64,000 bases of DNA from a virus, in IMG/VR virus record IMGVR_UViG_3300030101_002616, positions 16,484 through 80,483 of that record; one strand, 5' to 3'. Under the pieces are notes generated by a model that saw only the letters and a program-made list of their open reading frames with translations, made no database searches and was not told where the DNA came from. Every line of letters starts with the position of its first letter. The stretch's first letter is position 1. Of this stretch, positions 54,318 through 62,944 are shown piece by piece. The translations under genes were made by a program, and so were the position numbers.

Positions 54318-54761
54318 TTAAAGTTGTTTAATTAATTCTATTGTTTGTAGTACCTGACCTTGGTTCTTAGGTAGGTATAGCACCGGAGGATTCTCCAACT
54401 GCATGAGGTGTTTCTTGAACATCTTCCATTTCAAAGGGAAGACATCATTTGCAAAACCTTTTACTTCTATAATCCACTTACCATTAGGATCTACAAAGTC
54501 AGGAGTATATGTAATATCTCTAACCTTGTACTCATTGTTAACATAGCCTTTTGTTTTGTGAGGCTCGTGACATTCAGCACTATAATGAAAACCTTCTTGT
54601 AAGATATACTTCTTCTTTTCATACAAAGATTTAATCTCTGCATCTTCTAGTTTCTTATACGTAAAAAGTTCAAGCTTAGACCTGAACTTAATACCTTTGT
54701 AAACCTTAGCGGTAGCGTTTCTTACTTTTTTGTTTTTTGGTTTTCGTGTGCGTCGCTTCAC
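54318..54761 (-). CDS. PD-(D/E)XK nuclease of DUF1064 type
   Basis: A 147-residue protein with a basic N-terminus, the FRSKLELFTYKKL helix (Glu31) and the nuclease core YTPDFVD (Asp88) with WIIEVKG (Glu99, Lys101). A following FPLKWKMFKKHL helix is typical of DUF1064 and T7 endonuclease I-like phage nucleases. The enzyme probably cleaves branched or foreign DNA during replication and recombination. It overlaps the primase gene by four bases (ATGA-type), which ties it to replication. Class is well supported by motifs; substrate unknown. Confidence 0.85.
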   Translation of the reverse strand: MKRRTRKPKNKKVRNATAKVYKGIKFRSKLELFTYKKLEDAEIKSLYEKKKYILQEGFHYSAECHEPHKTKGYVNNEYKVRDITYTPDFVDPNGKWIIEVKGFANDVFPLKWKMFKKHLMQLENPPVLYLPKNQGQVLQTIELIKQL

Positions 54762-55750
54762 AATTGTATGTCTATCAATGTTTGTAATCCTTCTGTTCGT
54801 TTAAAGTGCGCAGCATAATCTGATGGGTCTTTTAGTTTATACTCATCTGGTATAATTATATTACACATCGGATAATATTCTTTACAGATCTTAGTAGCCA
54901 TGGCTTGACCAGGATTACTTGGATTAGTAAAATCGTTATCATAAAATACTGCAACTTGTTTAAACCTTTCTTTAAGCTCAGTTACAACTTGCCGTCCTGG
55001 CAACTGCATTTCTGATTGCATGGCGATAGCGGGGATACCCATCTCGAAGAGACACATAACGTCTTTGAGACTTGATGTAATAATACAGAGATCGCCGCTT
55101 TTAGGTAGTTGATCATATCCTTGAATTTGTTTAGAGTTAGTATTGCTCATCCACTTTACTTCTTCGTAAGGTGAATAGATCTTATATTTGTTACCTATCT
55201 TATATGCATAGCTAAGCTTACATGTAAATCTACTGTCATTAATCCAGTAGTGAGAAATAGGCGTAACAGCAAACTTAATTAAAGTTTTCTTACTAATCAA
55301 GTATTGCGACCAAAACTTTGCATCTTTAAGCATCCAAGGCCTAGATTTCTTCTTAATTACAGTAACTTTCTTGTTTTCTACTCTAATATTAGAGCGGTAT
55401 CCAAGATACCCACGTGTAAAATCTATCTCTGCTTTCTTAGATCCTAGGTTCAAACCAAAATCAGTATCAATAATACGAAGAGCTGAGTAAAAAGAAACAT
55501 TGTATGTTGCCATAACATAGCCAAAACAATCAAATGTGTGTTCAGGATAAGCCCAATCTTTATACAAAAGCTTGCCTTTCCATAATACAATATTAACACC
55601 GGGCTTAGAGTCTTTACGTAACTCACTACAAAAAGGTTTACCAAGTTGTTTAAAAGAACTACAGTAGTATGCAAATATATCTACCTCACTTATTCTGGAA
55701 AGTATCATTTCTTTAGAGAGGTGTATCTCACTGTTTCTACTTCTAATCAT
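54758..55750 (-). CDS. Toprim-domain DNA primase
   Basis: A 330-residue protein. The first 120 residues resemble the zinc-binding/CHC2-type start of phage primases, in which a Cys (FCSEL), WKGKLLYKDWA and HTFDCFGYVMATY are seen. A middle region leads to a Toprim fold with ITSSLKDVMCL (224-234), then PAIAMQSE, and FYDND (Asp271, Asp273). The acidic residue that normally opens Toprim (E in EGxxD) is replaced by Ser, as in other phage primases with an SSLKD form. It probably synthesises primers with the DnaB-type helicase at 58654. It follows a strong terminator, so its transcription needs its own start or read-through. Confidence 0.8.
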   Translation of the reverse strand: MIRSRNSEIHLSKEMILSRISEVDIFAYYCSSFKQLGKPFCSELRKDSKPGVNIVLWKGKLLYKDWAYPEHTFDCFGYVMATYNVSFYSALRIIDTDFGLNLGSKKAEIDFTRGYLGYRSNIRVENKKVTVIKKKSRPWMLKDAKFWSQYLISKKTLIKFAVTPISHYWINDSRFTCKLSYAYKIGNKYKIYSPYEEVKWMSNTNSKQIQGYDQLPKSGDLCIITSSLKDVMCLFEMGIPAIAMQSEMQLPGRQVVTELKERFKQVAVFYDNDFTNPSNPGQAMATKICKEYYPMCNIIIPDEYKLKDPSDYAAHFKRTEGLQTLIDIQL

Positions 55751-55773
55751 AAGTTTGTAAATTTAAATAAAAA

Positions 55774-55797
55774 ATGGGGAGCTTTTACACTCCCCAT
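55774..55797 (-). terminator. Rho-independent terminator after the putative SSB gene
   Basis: On the - strand, ATGGGGAG/CTCCCCAT forms an 8-bp stem with an 8-base loop (pairs 55774-55781 with 55790-55797), followed by TTTTTTATTT. It lies 26 bases after the stop of the gene at 55823 and 24 bases before the primase start. No TANNTTTG element follows it. Confidence 0.9.
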
Positions 55798-55822
55798 ATC
55801 TTATGGCCAAATGACTACTATA

Positions 55823-56572
55823 TTACACCCAGTCTTCATCTTCTGATACTTCTGCATCGTCTCCGTCTGGTGTAACTACAGCTAGCTCAGGAGTGAATGT
55901 ACCCCACGCAAGTGTAGTATCAAACTCTGCATTGAACGCACCATAGTCATCATTCAAGTTCTTAACAAATAAGTCATCACGCTGTGGTCTAACACGTCCA
56001 AATACTTTTGTGTACACAGTTTGATACTTACCATCTTTAACACCGACTAGCAATCTAACCTCGTTGCTTTCAAGTAACTTAACCAAAGCTTTCACTTCTG
56101 TTATGTCACCTTTTACAATCTTAGCTATGCTTTCAAAGTAAGCTTCGTCGCCGTTAGCAACATTAGCCCACTGCTTAACAAAGTTAATCAAGGTCTCTTC
56201 GCCTGTCAATGCTTTACGTAAACCTTCCTTCTTGAACCAATCATACTCAGGTTCACCATCAGACCAAGTAGACTGACCAATAGCATTTAGCCACTGATTC
56301 TTACCTGTCTGTGATACACGCTCAGTACCATTCATCAAGATGTCAAACCTTGTAGTAAGGTCAGCATTCTTAATCCAAAAGGTTAGTTTGAAATATTCTG
56401 TTCCGTTGAGATCAACGAAATAGTTAGGATCTTGTTTTACCATGATACCTAAATCATGCAGCTCCGCCATTGTAGGGTTCACTGCAATTACTTTAAAATT
56501 ACCAAGCCCAGAGTAAAGTTTTACTCCACCGCCTGCTACTTCGACATTACTGTCATTGCTTTTAATTGCCAT
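55823..56572 (-). CDS. Putative single-stranded DNA-binding protein
   Basis: A 249-residue protein. The beta-rich N-terminal part (about 15-75, VKLYSGLGNFKVIAVNPT) is followed by a NQWLNAIGQSTWSDGEPEY segment. A helical middle leads to another strand region (KYQTVYTKVFGRVRPQR) and a strongly acidic C-terminus ending DEDWV, the typical tail of phage and bacterial SSBs. The tail recruits replication partners. It lies between a small acidic protein and a terminator inside the replication module. I recall a similar protein annotated as SSB in crAss-like phages. No OB-fold alignment could be run. Confidence 0.65.
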   Translation of the reverse strand: MAIKSNDSNVEVAGGGVKLYSGLGNFKVIAVNPTMAELHDLGIMVKQDPNYFVDLNGTEYFKLTFWIKNADLTTRFDILMNGTERVSQTGKNQWLNAIGQSTWSDGEPEYDWFKKEGLRKALTGEETLINFVKQWANVANGDEAYFESIAKIVKGDITEVKALVKLLESNEVRLLVGVKDGKYQTVYTKVFGRVRPQRDDLFVKNLNDDYGAFNAEFDTTLAWGTFTPELAVVTPDGDDAEVSEDEDWV

Positions 56573-56591
56573 AAATAAACTAGTTTAATAA

Positions 56592-56981
56592 TTAAAATTC
56601 ATCTTCATCTTCACCATACTCACCTATGAAAGGATCTTCTTCTTGTAGTTCAGGTGTAGCTTCTACAATCATAGATGCTTCTGTGTGTACATCTACATCA
56701 GGACCGGATTCCACAGGAATACTAGTCTGATTAGGATCTACAGCTGTATCATCTACAAAGTTGAAAGATAACTTACGGATCTTTCTAGCTTTCTTACCCT
56801 TCAATGCTGGGTGCTGGAACATCTGTGTTACTTCCCACTTTTCAAGACCATACTTTTCTTGGATAGCTGTACGGTCAATACCGTTGTCAAGATCTTCCAA
56901 GATCATAGATACTGTGATAGTGTTTGGTGTTTCGTTTTTCTGCGTGGCCTCGCCAGGATTGTTTGTGCGTGCTTCAATCAT
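56592..56981 (-). CDS. Small acidic protein of unknown function
   Basis: A 129-residue protein with a helix-turn-helix-like middle (EDLDNGIDRTAIQEKYGLEKWEVTQMF as a pattern), a basic KGKKARKIRKLSFNF stretch and a long acidic tail ending EYGEDEDEF. A DNA-binding or replisome-adapter role is plausible. It lies between the Sak4-like ATPase and the putative SSB with short A/T-rich gaps (about 19 bases each). The acidic C-terminal tail echoes that of the adjacent SSB candidate. Confidence 0.65.
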   Translation of the reverse strand: MIEARTNNPGEATQKNETPNTITVSMILEDLDNGIDRTAIQEKYGLEKWEVTQMFQHPALKGKKARKIRKLSFNFVDDTAVDPNQTSIPVESGPDVDVHTEASMIVEATPELQEEDPFIGEYGEDEDEF

Positions 56982-57000
56982 GATTTAAAATTTTACGCGG

Positions 57001-57702
57001 TTAATCAATAAATATATTTGACCATTCTAGAGGCATGGTCTGGCCCTTTAAGTGATCGCAACGTGAGCCTGCAGTTACATCATCCAAAGAGTTAAATGAA
57101 ACCATAGTCTCATCATCTTCTCTGTAGATATAACCAATAGCATCTGCGTTTGCGCATGTGATAGACTTAATCTTACCAGTCAAGTCAAGATCCTTGGCAG
57201 CGACTTCTTTGCCTTTCTTTTCAAGCATCTTATCTTTTAGGTGACCAACTAGTATGACATGATCTGCCAACTTGTTTAGTCTATCAATCCATTTCTTGTA
57301 TGCAATACGTAAGTAAAGGTAGCCTGCACCATTAGGCAAAGATAATACAGATGCACCAGGATTCTTTTGTTCAAAGTTCTTACCCATAGGTGTAGCCATG
57401 TAGATTCTCTTTGCATCTTCTTCACACCACTCTTCGAGCTTAGTGATAGTGTCAATAGCGATATACTTGTATGGTCTGCCATCTTTCATAATTGCTTTTC
57501 CAACTTCAGTTAGTTCTGACAGATCATTGACCTGCACCTTCAGTGCATCAACCATATCTGAACCATCTTCCAAGTCGATAATCAAACAATCATCTAGTTG
57601 TGATAATGCTGTAGTCTTACCTATCTTAGGTGGACCATAGATTACCATGTTCTTTGGTGACTTGCGCGTCGCCTTTACTTTCTGTTTTGGTAATGTAATC
57701 AT
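57001..57702 (-). CDS. Sak4-like RecA-fold ATPase (AAA_24)
   Basis: A 233-residue protein with Walker A IYGPPKIGKTT (21-31), a strand carrying LIIDLEDGSD (40-49), Walker B YIAIDT (Asp84) and a later ADHVILVGHLKDK region. This is the typical AAA_24/Sak4 layout of phage single-strand annealing or recombination ATPases. Such proteins work with a cognate SSB, and a candidate SSB is encoded two genes downstream. It is separated by one base from the DnaB-type helicase gene. The class is well supported; recombination role by family. Confidence 0.85.
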   Translation of the reverse strand: MITLPKQKVKATRKSPKNMVIYGPPKIGKTTALSQLDDCLIIDLEDGSDMVDALKVQVNDLSELTEVGKAIMKDGRPYKYIAIDTITKLEEWCEEDAKRIYMATPMGKNFEQKNPGASVLSLPNGAGYLYLRIAYKKWIDRLNKLADHVILVGHLKDKMLEKKGKEVAAKDLDLTGKIKSITCANADAIGYIYREDDETMVSFNSLDDVTAGSRCDHLKGQTMPLEWSNIFID

Positions 57703-57703
57703 A

Positions 57704-58654
57704 TTAGTTTCTTTCTTTAATGTTAAACGTACTCATGTCTGCTTCATATCCAATCATACCAAGTAAACCATCACGATTCTTTTCCATGTGACATGCTAGT
57801 AACCCTTGTGGATTCTCTCCACAATATGTTTCTGTAATGCCATACAAATCATATGGTCTATTCAGTATCATAACAACATGCGCATCCTGACCAATAGAGT
57901 CACCACCAAACAAATCTGTTAGTAGTGGCTGATACTGGTTCTTAGCACGATGTTCTTGTTCTATGTTACGATTGAGCTGTGATAATAATATATTAATAAC
58001 TCCAAGTTTTGATTGCATCCACATACAACCCTTGGATATTGTATTAAGCCTACGTAATTCTGTTTCTTCATTACCACGTATCAAACGTGAATGGTCAAAC
58101 AGATTAATTACTGTGTGCTCTGGATGCTGATTAAATAAATCCTCATTTGTATTCATTATATACTCCATAGTACGAGGCACATTGTTGAAGTATATTGGAT
58201 AGTTGCCATACTTTTGTACCTTAGATGCATAAGTCTTGAAGTCTATGTCTGACAGCGGTGACTCCACCGACAATAGATCTGACATCTGTTTCTTTACATC
58301 TTTAGATGCGCTACGCATTACCTGTTGGTAACCGGGCATCTCAAAGGTCCAGTATAGTACTATTAATTTCTTAGCTTTGTTTGTATCTAGTACATCAAAG
58401 ATAAGTTGATTGCTAAATGCTGACTTGCCCACACCGGGACGGCCAGCTATCACATACATCTTGCCCTTTTGTAATCCACCTAGAAGATTCCTGTTTAGTC
58501 TTTTCCAAGACGTAGCTAGCACATTGCGCTGACCAAGCTTGGCCTGCTTTACAACTGCTATAGACTGATTGACAGCCTTATCTATCTTTTGAAACCCTCT
58601 AGTTTTGAATACATCAGAGCCGTCTTGTGATACGGTTTTCTGATTGTCCTGCAT
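57704..58654 (-). CDS. DnaB-type replicative helicase
   Basis: A 316-residue protein with the RecA-fold core of DnaB/gp4 helicases: Walker A GRPGVGKS (71-78), LIVLYWTFEMPGYQ, then VINLFDHSRLIRG, SQLNRNIEQEHRA and SIGQDAHVVMILNRP. The N-terminal DnaB domain is missing or reduced, giving a short form that is common in phages. It unwinds DNA ahead of the polymerase and probably works with the primase at 54758. It starts 41 bases inside the end of the preceding gene, so translation is coupled. Confidence 0.9.
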   Translation of the reverse strand: MQDNQKTVSQDGSDVFKTRGFQKIDKAVNQSIAVVKQAKLGQRNVLATSWKRLNRNLLGGLQKGKMYVIAGRPGVGKSAFSNQLIFDVLDTNKAKKLIVLYWTFEMPGYQQVMRSASKDVKKQMSDLLSVESPLSDIDFKTYASKVQKYGNYPIYFNNVPRTMEYIMNTNEDLFNQHPEHTVINLFDHSRLIRGNEETELRRLNTISKGCMWMQSKLGVINILLSQLNRNIEQEHRAKNQYQPLLTDLFGGDSIGQDAHVVMILNRPYDLYGITETYCGENPQGLLACHMEKNRDGLLGMIGYEADMSTFNIKERN

Positions 58655-59159
58655 TTTCGTCCATGTTTATGTATTTTTCCCAAGTATGATTGTTCAACCA
58701 TACCTCTAGCTGCTGCATATATTCTAGTTTACCGCGTTCTACCCGTAGTTGTACATTCAATAACTTAATTATCTTGTCGTGTACAAACTTTTTAGTGCCT
58801 ACGATTCTACTATACTTAGCTTTAGCTTTCTCATTTGATTTACAGTTAGGATCTGCTGCATGTAATATTCTGTACCCTCTGTTAGTTGATACCTTCATTG
58901 GATATGTACTAATTAGTTCTGCAAACATCTGATCAAAGTCACTAGAAAACAAATCTATAAACTCTTGGCGTATGATGTGCTTCTCTACACTATCACCAAG
59001 CTTTACATATCCTTTGGATTGTAAGTCATCCCAGTTAGGATTTAGTTTTAGTTTATCTAGAGTCTTGAAACCCTTTCTGTATATAGCATACAGTGCTAAA
59101 AAATCATCAGCACTGATGCCATTTTCAACCAATAAATTTACGTCAATTTGTAATTGCAT
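58614..59159 (-). CDS. Replication-initiation or helicase-loader-like protein
   Basis: A 181-residue protein. The first 60 residues have the winged-helix-like layout LVENGISADDFLALYAIYRK with a following NWDDLQSKGYVKLGD. The C-terminal end has LEVWLNNHTWEKYI, which recalls the final Trp-containing helix of phage replisome-organiser proteins. It directly precedes the DnaB-type helicase and overlaps it, which suits a helicase loader or initiator. There is no ATPase motif. The function is inferred from these hints and location. Confidence 0.6.
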   Translation of the reverse strand: MQLQIDVNLLVENGISADDFLALYAIYRKGFKTLDKLKLNPNWDDLQSKGYVKLGDSVEKHIIRQEFIDLFSSDFDQMFAELISTYPMKVSTNRGYRILHAADPNCKSNEKAKAKYSRIVGTKKFVHDKIIKLLNVQLRVERGKLEYMQQLEVWLNNHTWEKYINMDENAGQSENRITRRL

Positions 59160-59186
59160 AAGCCTATAAATTTACGAAAAATGTAC

Positions 59187-60389
59187 CTAATTATCAAGTA
59201 ACCAGGTAACATTATCTAGTTTTCTAACACTACTTTTCAACCACTTTTCTTCCTGACTACCTTCTACATACAAGACATGTATTTTGCCTATCTTGCCTTC
59301 TTGGTAGCGTATGATTCTACCCACACGCTGTATCATAGTCAAAGCTTTACTGGTTAAACCACATATTACAGCCATAGTTGCATCAGCAACATCAAAGCCT
59401 TGGTTCAAAGCTTTAGTAGAGCATAGCACAGGCTTGTCGCCTGATCTAAAATCTGCTAACGCTTGTTCCTTTTGCTTCTTTGTCCTACCACTGTGGTATA
59501 TAGAAGAGAATGTTTCAGTAGCATCTGCAAGTCTATTTGTAAACTCGTTACTACCACCAAACACAAGTATCTTTTCTCCTATATTCTTGATAACAATCTT
59601 TTGTAGCTCTGCTACTTTGTTATCAGCATGATCCACTACAGCCTTACGAGCTCTAATAGATCTGTAAAACTGTGCAGCTGCAGCTTTGTCTGCATTGCTA
59701 GCAGTATGCTTACCTGATCCCATAATATGTTTAGCCCTGTCAAACGCATCAAACTGTCCAAGACAATACTTAGCATATACAAACGTATTGTTTGCTTTCT
59801 TATACTCTTGCTCTTCATCATCTGTTAGTTTAACAGGTATACATATAATCTGATACGGTGACACTAGTCCCAGCTCTACACATTTATCAAGTGATATTTT
59901 GTACACAGTAGGAGCAAGACCAAATAGTATCTCTTTGTATTCAAACTCCTCTGGTAGTGTAGCAGTCATACACAGTATCCTGTCCCAAGTATTGTTCTCA
60001 AAGAACTTACGATACTCAGGTGATAGACCTAAATGTATTTCGTCACATACAACTACATGATAGTGTTTATTCTCTAGTTTATACGCAGAAGCATAACATA
60101 GAATATCAACACGATCTAGTATATGTTCATAACCCCACTTGATAAACTCTTCTTTGAACTGCTCTTGCAACTGATTAGTAGGAACTAGTACTAGTCCTTT
60201 AGCATCAGTATTGGTATCCAAAGACTTGCCAACAGCAATAACACCACACCTAGACTTGCCGAACCCTGTACCAGCAATAATACTACCAGTAAACTTAGAG
60301 TTAGCCCAAGCATTAATAGCTTTCTTCTGTTCTTCATCTTTTACTTTAATAAGATTATTCATCTCTATATCTATCTGGATCTGGCTCAT
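59187..60389 (-). CDS. SF2 DEAD/H-type helicase
   Basis: A 400-residue protein with SF2 motifs in order: Q-like start, Walker A AGTGFGKS (39-46), motif Ia VLVPTNQLQEQF, motif II CDEIH (Asp116-His119), motif III MTATLP, and, in the second domain, LVFGGSNEF, STKALNQGFDV and QRVGRIIRYQ (motif VI). It is a UvrB/RAD25-like phage helicase in its general layout. Probable roles are branch migration or repair during replication. It overlaps the small gene upstream by 35 bases. Enzyme class is secure. Confidence 0.92.
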   Translation of the reverse strand: MSQIQIDIEMNNLIKVKDEEQKKAINAWANSKFTGSIIAGTGFGKSRCGVIAVGKSLDTNTDAKGLVLVPTNQLQEQFKEEFIKWGYEHILDRVDILCYASAYKLENKHYHVVVCDEIHLGLSPEYRKFFENNTWDRILCMTATLPEEFEYKEILFGLAPTVYKISLDKCVELGLVSPYQIICIPVKLTDDEEQEYKKANNTFVYAKYCLGQFDAFDRAKHIMGSGKHTASNADKAAAAQFYRSIRARKAVVDHADNKVAELQKIVIKNIGEKILVFGGSNEFTNRLADATETFSSIYHSGRTKKQKEQALADFRSGDKPVLCSTKALNQGFDVADATMAVICGLTSKALTMIQRVGRIIRYQEGKIGKIHVLYVEGSQEEKWLKSSVRKLDNVTWLLDN

Positions 60390-60633
60390 AGTCTTTATAG
60401 TTTTCTTCTAGTATACCTTCAAGTTCATTCTTATCAAACTCATCAAAGCCTGTCATAAAATGTAGAATGTCTACCTTTATTAATTTGCCGTTGGCATCAT
60501 TTAAGTTTACCCACACAGCGTTGATTGTAGCACCACCCTGATAACCTGTACCATTATAATCTAATTCAGGTGAGTCATACTCATAATCAACTTGGACTGT
60601 GTATCCATTTTCTAATTCTAGTTCATGTATCAT
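60355..60633 (-). CDS. Small acidic protein of unknown function
   Basis: A 92-residue, strongly acidic protein with a beta-rich first half (LENGYTVQVDYEYDSPELDY) and a helical acidic end (FDEFDKNELEGILEENYKDY). No motif is recognised. It overlaps both the DnaA-like gene (4 bases) and the helicase (35 bases), which shows it belongs to the same translational unit. Acidic small proteins in phage replication units may mimic DNA or bind helicases, but there is no direct evidence here. Confidence 0.65.
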   Translation of the reverse strand: MIHELELENGYTVQVDYEYDSPELDYNGTGYQGGATINAVWVNLNDANGKLIKVDILHFMTGFDEFDKNELEGILEENYKDYEPDPDRYRDE

Positions 60634-61067
60634 GATAATAATTCTGTTACTTTATTAATTTGTTCTTTTAGTTCTGCATTCTCTTGCTCAAGATAGTCTA
60701 CACGAGCGGCAAAAGTTTTAATCATATCATCCTTGTCATTACAATCACCCATACCTTTGACTCCCACAGCTGTAGCACATATATTGAAAAACTCTTCATA
60801 TGCTTTATCTACATCCATAAGATCAGAGTGTACCTTGAATGCATGCAACACGGTAGTGTGATCTCTACGGAACACAGCAGCATTGACAATAGAACTGTAG
60901 TTTAACTTATCATTAATAAGCACCATACATATACGTCTAGCTGCAACCACTTCGCCATTTCTAGTTTTACCTCTAATTTTACTGATAGGGACTTCAGTAA
61001 GTCTAGATACAGTTGCAAGTATCCTTGCCACATTTGCATCTAATTTATATAATTTTACTTTTCCCAT
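60630..61067 (-). CDS. Stand-alone DnaA domain IV protein
   Basis: A 145-residue protein. Residues about 10-85 match the C-terminal DNA-binding domain of DnaA: a VPISKIRGKTRNGEVVAARRI region and the DnaA signature FRRDHTTVLHA (66-76). The AAA+ ATPase part of DnaA is absent. The C-terminal end (about 110-145) is a coiled coil (DYLEQENAELKEQINKVTEL). It probably binds DnaA-box-like sites in the phage or host origin, either to start phage replication or to compete with host DnaA. It overlaps the polymerase gene by 13 bases. Confidence 0.88.
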   Translation of the reverse strand: MGKVKLYKLDANVARILATVSRLTEVPISKIRGKTRNGEVVAARRICMVLINDKLNYSSIVNAAVFRRDHTTVLHAFKVHSDLMDVDKAYEEFFNICATAVGVKGMGDCNDKDDMIKTFAARVDYLEQENAELKEQINKVTELLS

Positions 61068-62944
61068 GATTTACTAATATTTGTGTCTGCTTTCAACAGA
61101 CCGTTAGTTACTACCTCAAGAGCTGCTTGCTCCATCAGTCTTGTCATTTCAACTACCCACTCCTGTGCATAGTCCTCTCTACATATAGTATCCACCTGGT
61201 CATGCACTGTCATAACTATCTTTACAGGTGCATTATGCAACTTGATAAAGTCTCTGATAAGTATCATTGCTTTCTTAGTCATGTCAGCTGATGCGCCTTG
61301 TATAGGTGTATTCTTACTAGCACGTTCTATACTACCAAGTTCAAATGCTTGACTCTTCTCTTGATATATACGTGGGTACCATGTAGGAAACCAACGACGT
61401 CTATTGTAAGGTGGAAATGTTTTGATATAACCATACTTTTTACCAAAGGTTCCTAGTTTGTCTAAGAAACCACCGATAGCTGGAAAGGCATCAAAGTATT
61501 TATCAATCAAAACTTCAGCTGCTTTAGTATTTATATCAAGAGTATCTGCAAGTTTGTGAGGCCCCATACCATAGGCTAGTCCAAAGTTAATTGTCTTAAC
61601 ATTTGTACGTAGCCTACCGTGTCTGGGACACTTACATTTACTTTTGTTTATCATATAACTACAATTATCTTCAGCGGCATCCGCCCACTCTTGTCCGTAT
61701 ACAAGGTCAGCACATACACTATGTAAGTCTTGTCCTTGTTGAAGAGCTTTTATCCATACAGGGTCTTGACTACCGAATGCAATTACATTAAGTTCTTGAG
61801 AAGAGTAGTCAGAAGAAACGAAGCACCAGCCATTAGGAGCCAGAAAACAATTACGGAACTTATTATCCGCAGGTATCTGTTGCATGTTTGGCTTCTTGGA
61901 TGCGACACGTCCAGTGTCAAGTATTTGATTGAATTGCGTATGAATCTTACCATCGCTTGATACAAATTTAAAGAAGTCTTTACCGTAAGAAGTAGCCAGC
62001 TTCATCTTTTCTTTGTACTTAACATACAAGTCTATGATCTTATGCTGACGTCTGTACTTGTACATCTTCTTACCGTTAACGTCTTCTAGTTCAGGGACTA
62101 GTTTTTGAAATACTTTTAGAACTTGTGTAGGGCTAGTCCATTTGACCCCAACTTTACGTAGCTCTTCTTGAGGCGTAAACAAGTCACCTTGAACATGAGA
62201 TAACACAAAGCACGACAACTCTGGGACGATTAATACCAGGTTATCTAATTCATCTCTCATGTCCAAAGCTTCTTGTTCGCTTGCTCGTGCAATGACCTCC
62301 CAAGCATCCTTGTCAATATCAATACCATTGTATTCAATATCAGAGAATGCTAACACTGCACGATTTTCAAGTTCTACCACACGTTGTAGTTTAAACTCTT
62401 GTATTTTTGGGAGCTGCAGCTTACGTAGCTTACATAGATACTCTACATCTTTGGCACCGTATACTATCTGGTCATCACGATAGGCTTCACCGGATAACCC
62501 TATAAATTGGTTTCTGATTTCCTTATTCAATTCTACATTTAAGTAGCGTTTACAGAGGTCTTTCAGTCCATAACCTATGTGACGACCACAAGATAGTATT
62601 CGCTCTACCAAAAACGTATCGTAAACTCCATCACATTCTATGCCTGACCACTTCTTAATAAACTTGTAGTCAAACTTAGCATTGTGAAATATCTTTGTTA
62701 TAGCTGGTGATTCTAGTATGTTCTTCAAAGGACTGATGTCTATGAATCTAGTGTCAATAACAAACTGTTGATGTTCGTCACCAATCTGAAACATAATCAT
62801 CTTCTTGCATGTAAAGTCAAAACCTTCTGTTTCTGTGTCTACACCTAGAACCTCTTTGTTGTGGCAGTACTTGACCACGTCTTTAATAGTACCTAGTTTA
62901 TACGAGTCACTTAGACTCGTTGTCTTTGTTATTAATGTAATCAT
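61055..62944 (-). CDS. polA: Family A DNA polymerase with 3'-5' exonuclease
   Basis: A 629-residue protein. The exonuclease has GVDTETEG (Asp36, Glu38), HNAKFDY (Asp92) and YGAKDVEYL (Asp166). The polymerase has motif A DYSSQELN (Asp379), motif B with Lys450 and Tyr458 in RTNVKTINFGLAYG, and motif C VHDQVD (Asp582). In motif C the usual acidic second residue is Gln583. A Cys/His cluster (Cys428, Cys437, Cys439, His442) lies between motifs A and B. There is no 5' nuclease domain; the gene at 49945 supplies that function. It is the main replicative polymerase. The start overlaps the upstream gene by 38 bases. Confidence 0.95.
   Translation of the reverse strand: MITLITKTTSLSDSYKLGTIKDVVKYCHNKEVLGVDTETEGFDFTCKKMIMFQIGDEHQQFVIDTRFIDISPLKNILESPAITKIFHNAKFDYKFIKKWSGIECDGVYDTFLVERILSCGRHIGYGLKDLCKRYLNVELNKEIRNQFIGLSGEAYRDDQIVYGAKDVEYLCKLRKLQLPKIQEFKLQRVVELENRAVLAFSDIEYNGIDIDKDAWEVIARASEQEALDMRDELDNLVLIVPELSCFVLSHVQGDLFTPQEELRKVGVKWTSPTQVLKVFQKLVPELEDVNGKKMYKYRRQHKIIDLYVKYKEKMKLATSYGKDFFKFVSSDGKIHTQFNQILDTGRVASKKPNMQQIPADNKFRNCFLAPNGWCFVSSDYSSQELNVIAFGSQDPVWIKALQQGQDLHSVCADLVYGQEWADAAEDNCSYMINKSKCKCPRHGRLRTNVKTINFGLAYGMGPHKLADTLDINTKAAEVLIDKYFDAFPAIGGFLDKLGTFGKKYGYIKTFPPYNRRRWFPTWYPRIYQEKSQAFELGSIERASKNTPIQGASADMTKKAMILIRDFIKLHNAPVKIVMTVHDQVDTICREDYAQEWVVEMTRLMEQAALEVVTNGLLKADTNISKSWEK

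Noticed and set aside
60630-61067. Complete DnaA initiator
   Set aside because: Only domain IV and a coiled coil are present; no Walker motifs or AAA+ region occur in the frame or adjacent DNA.
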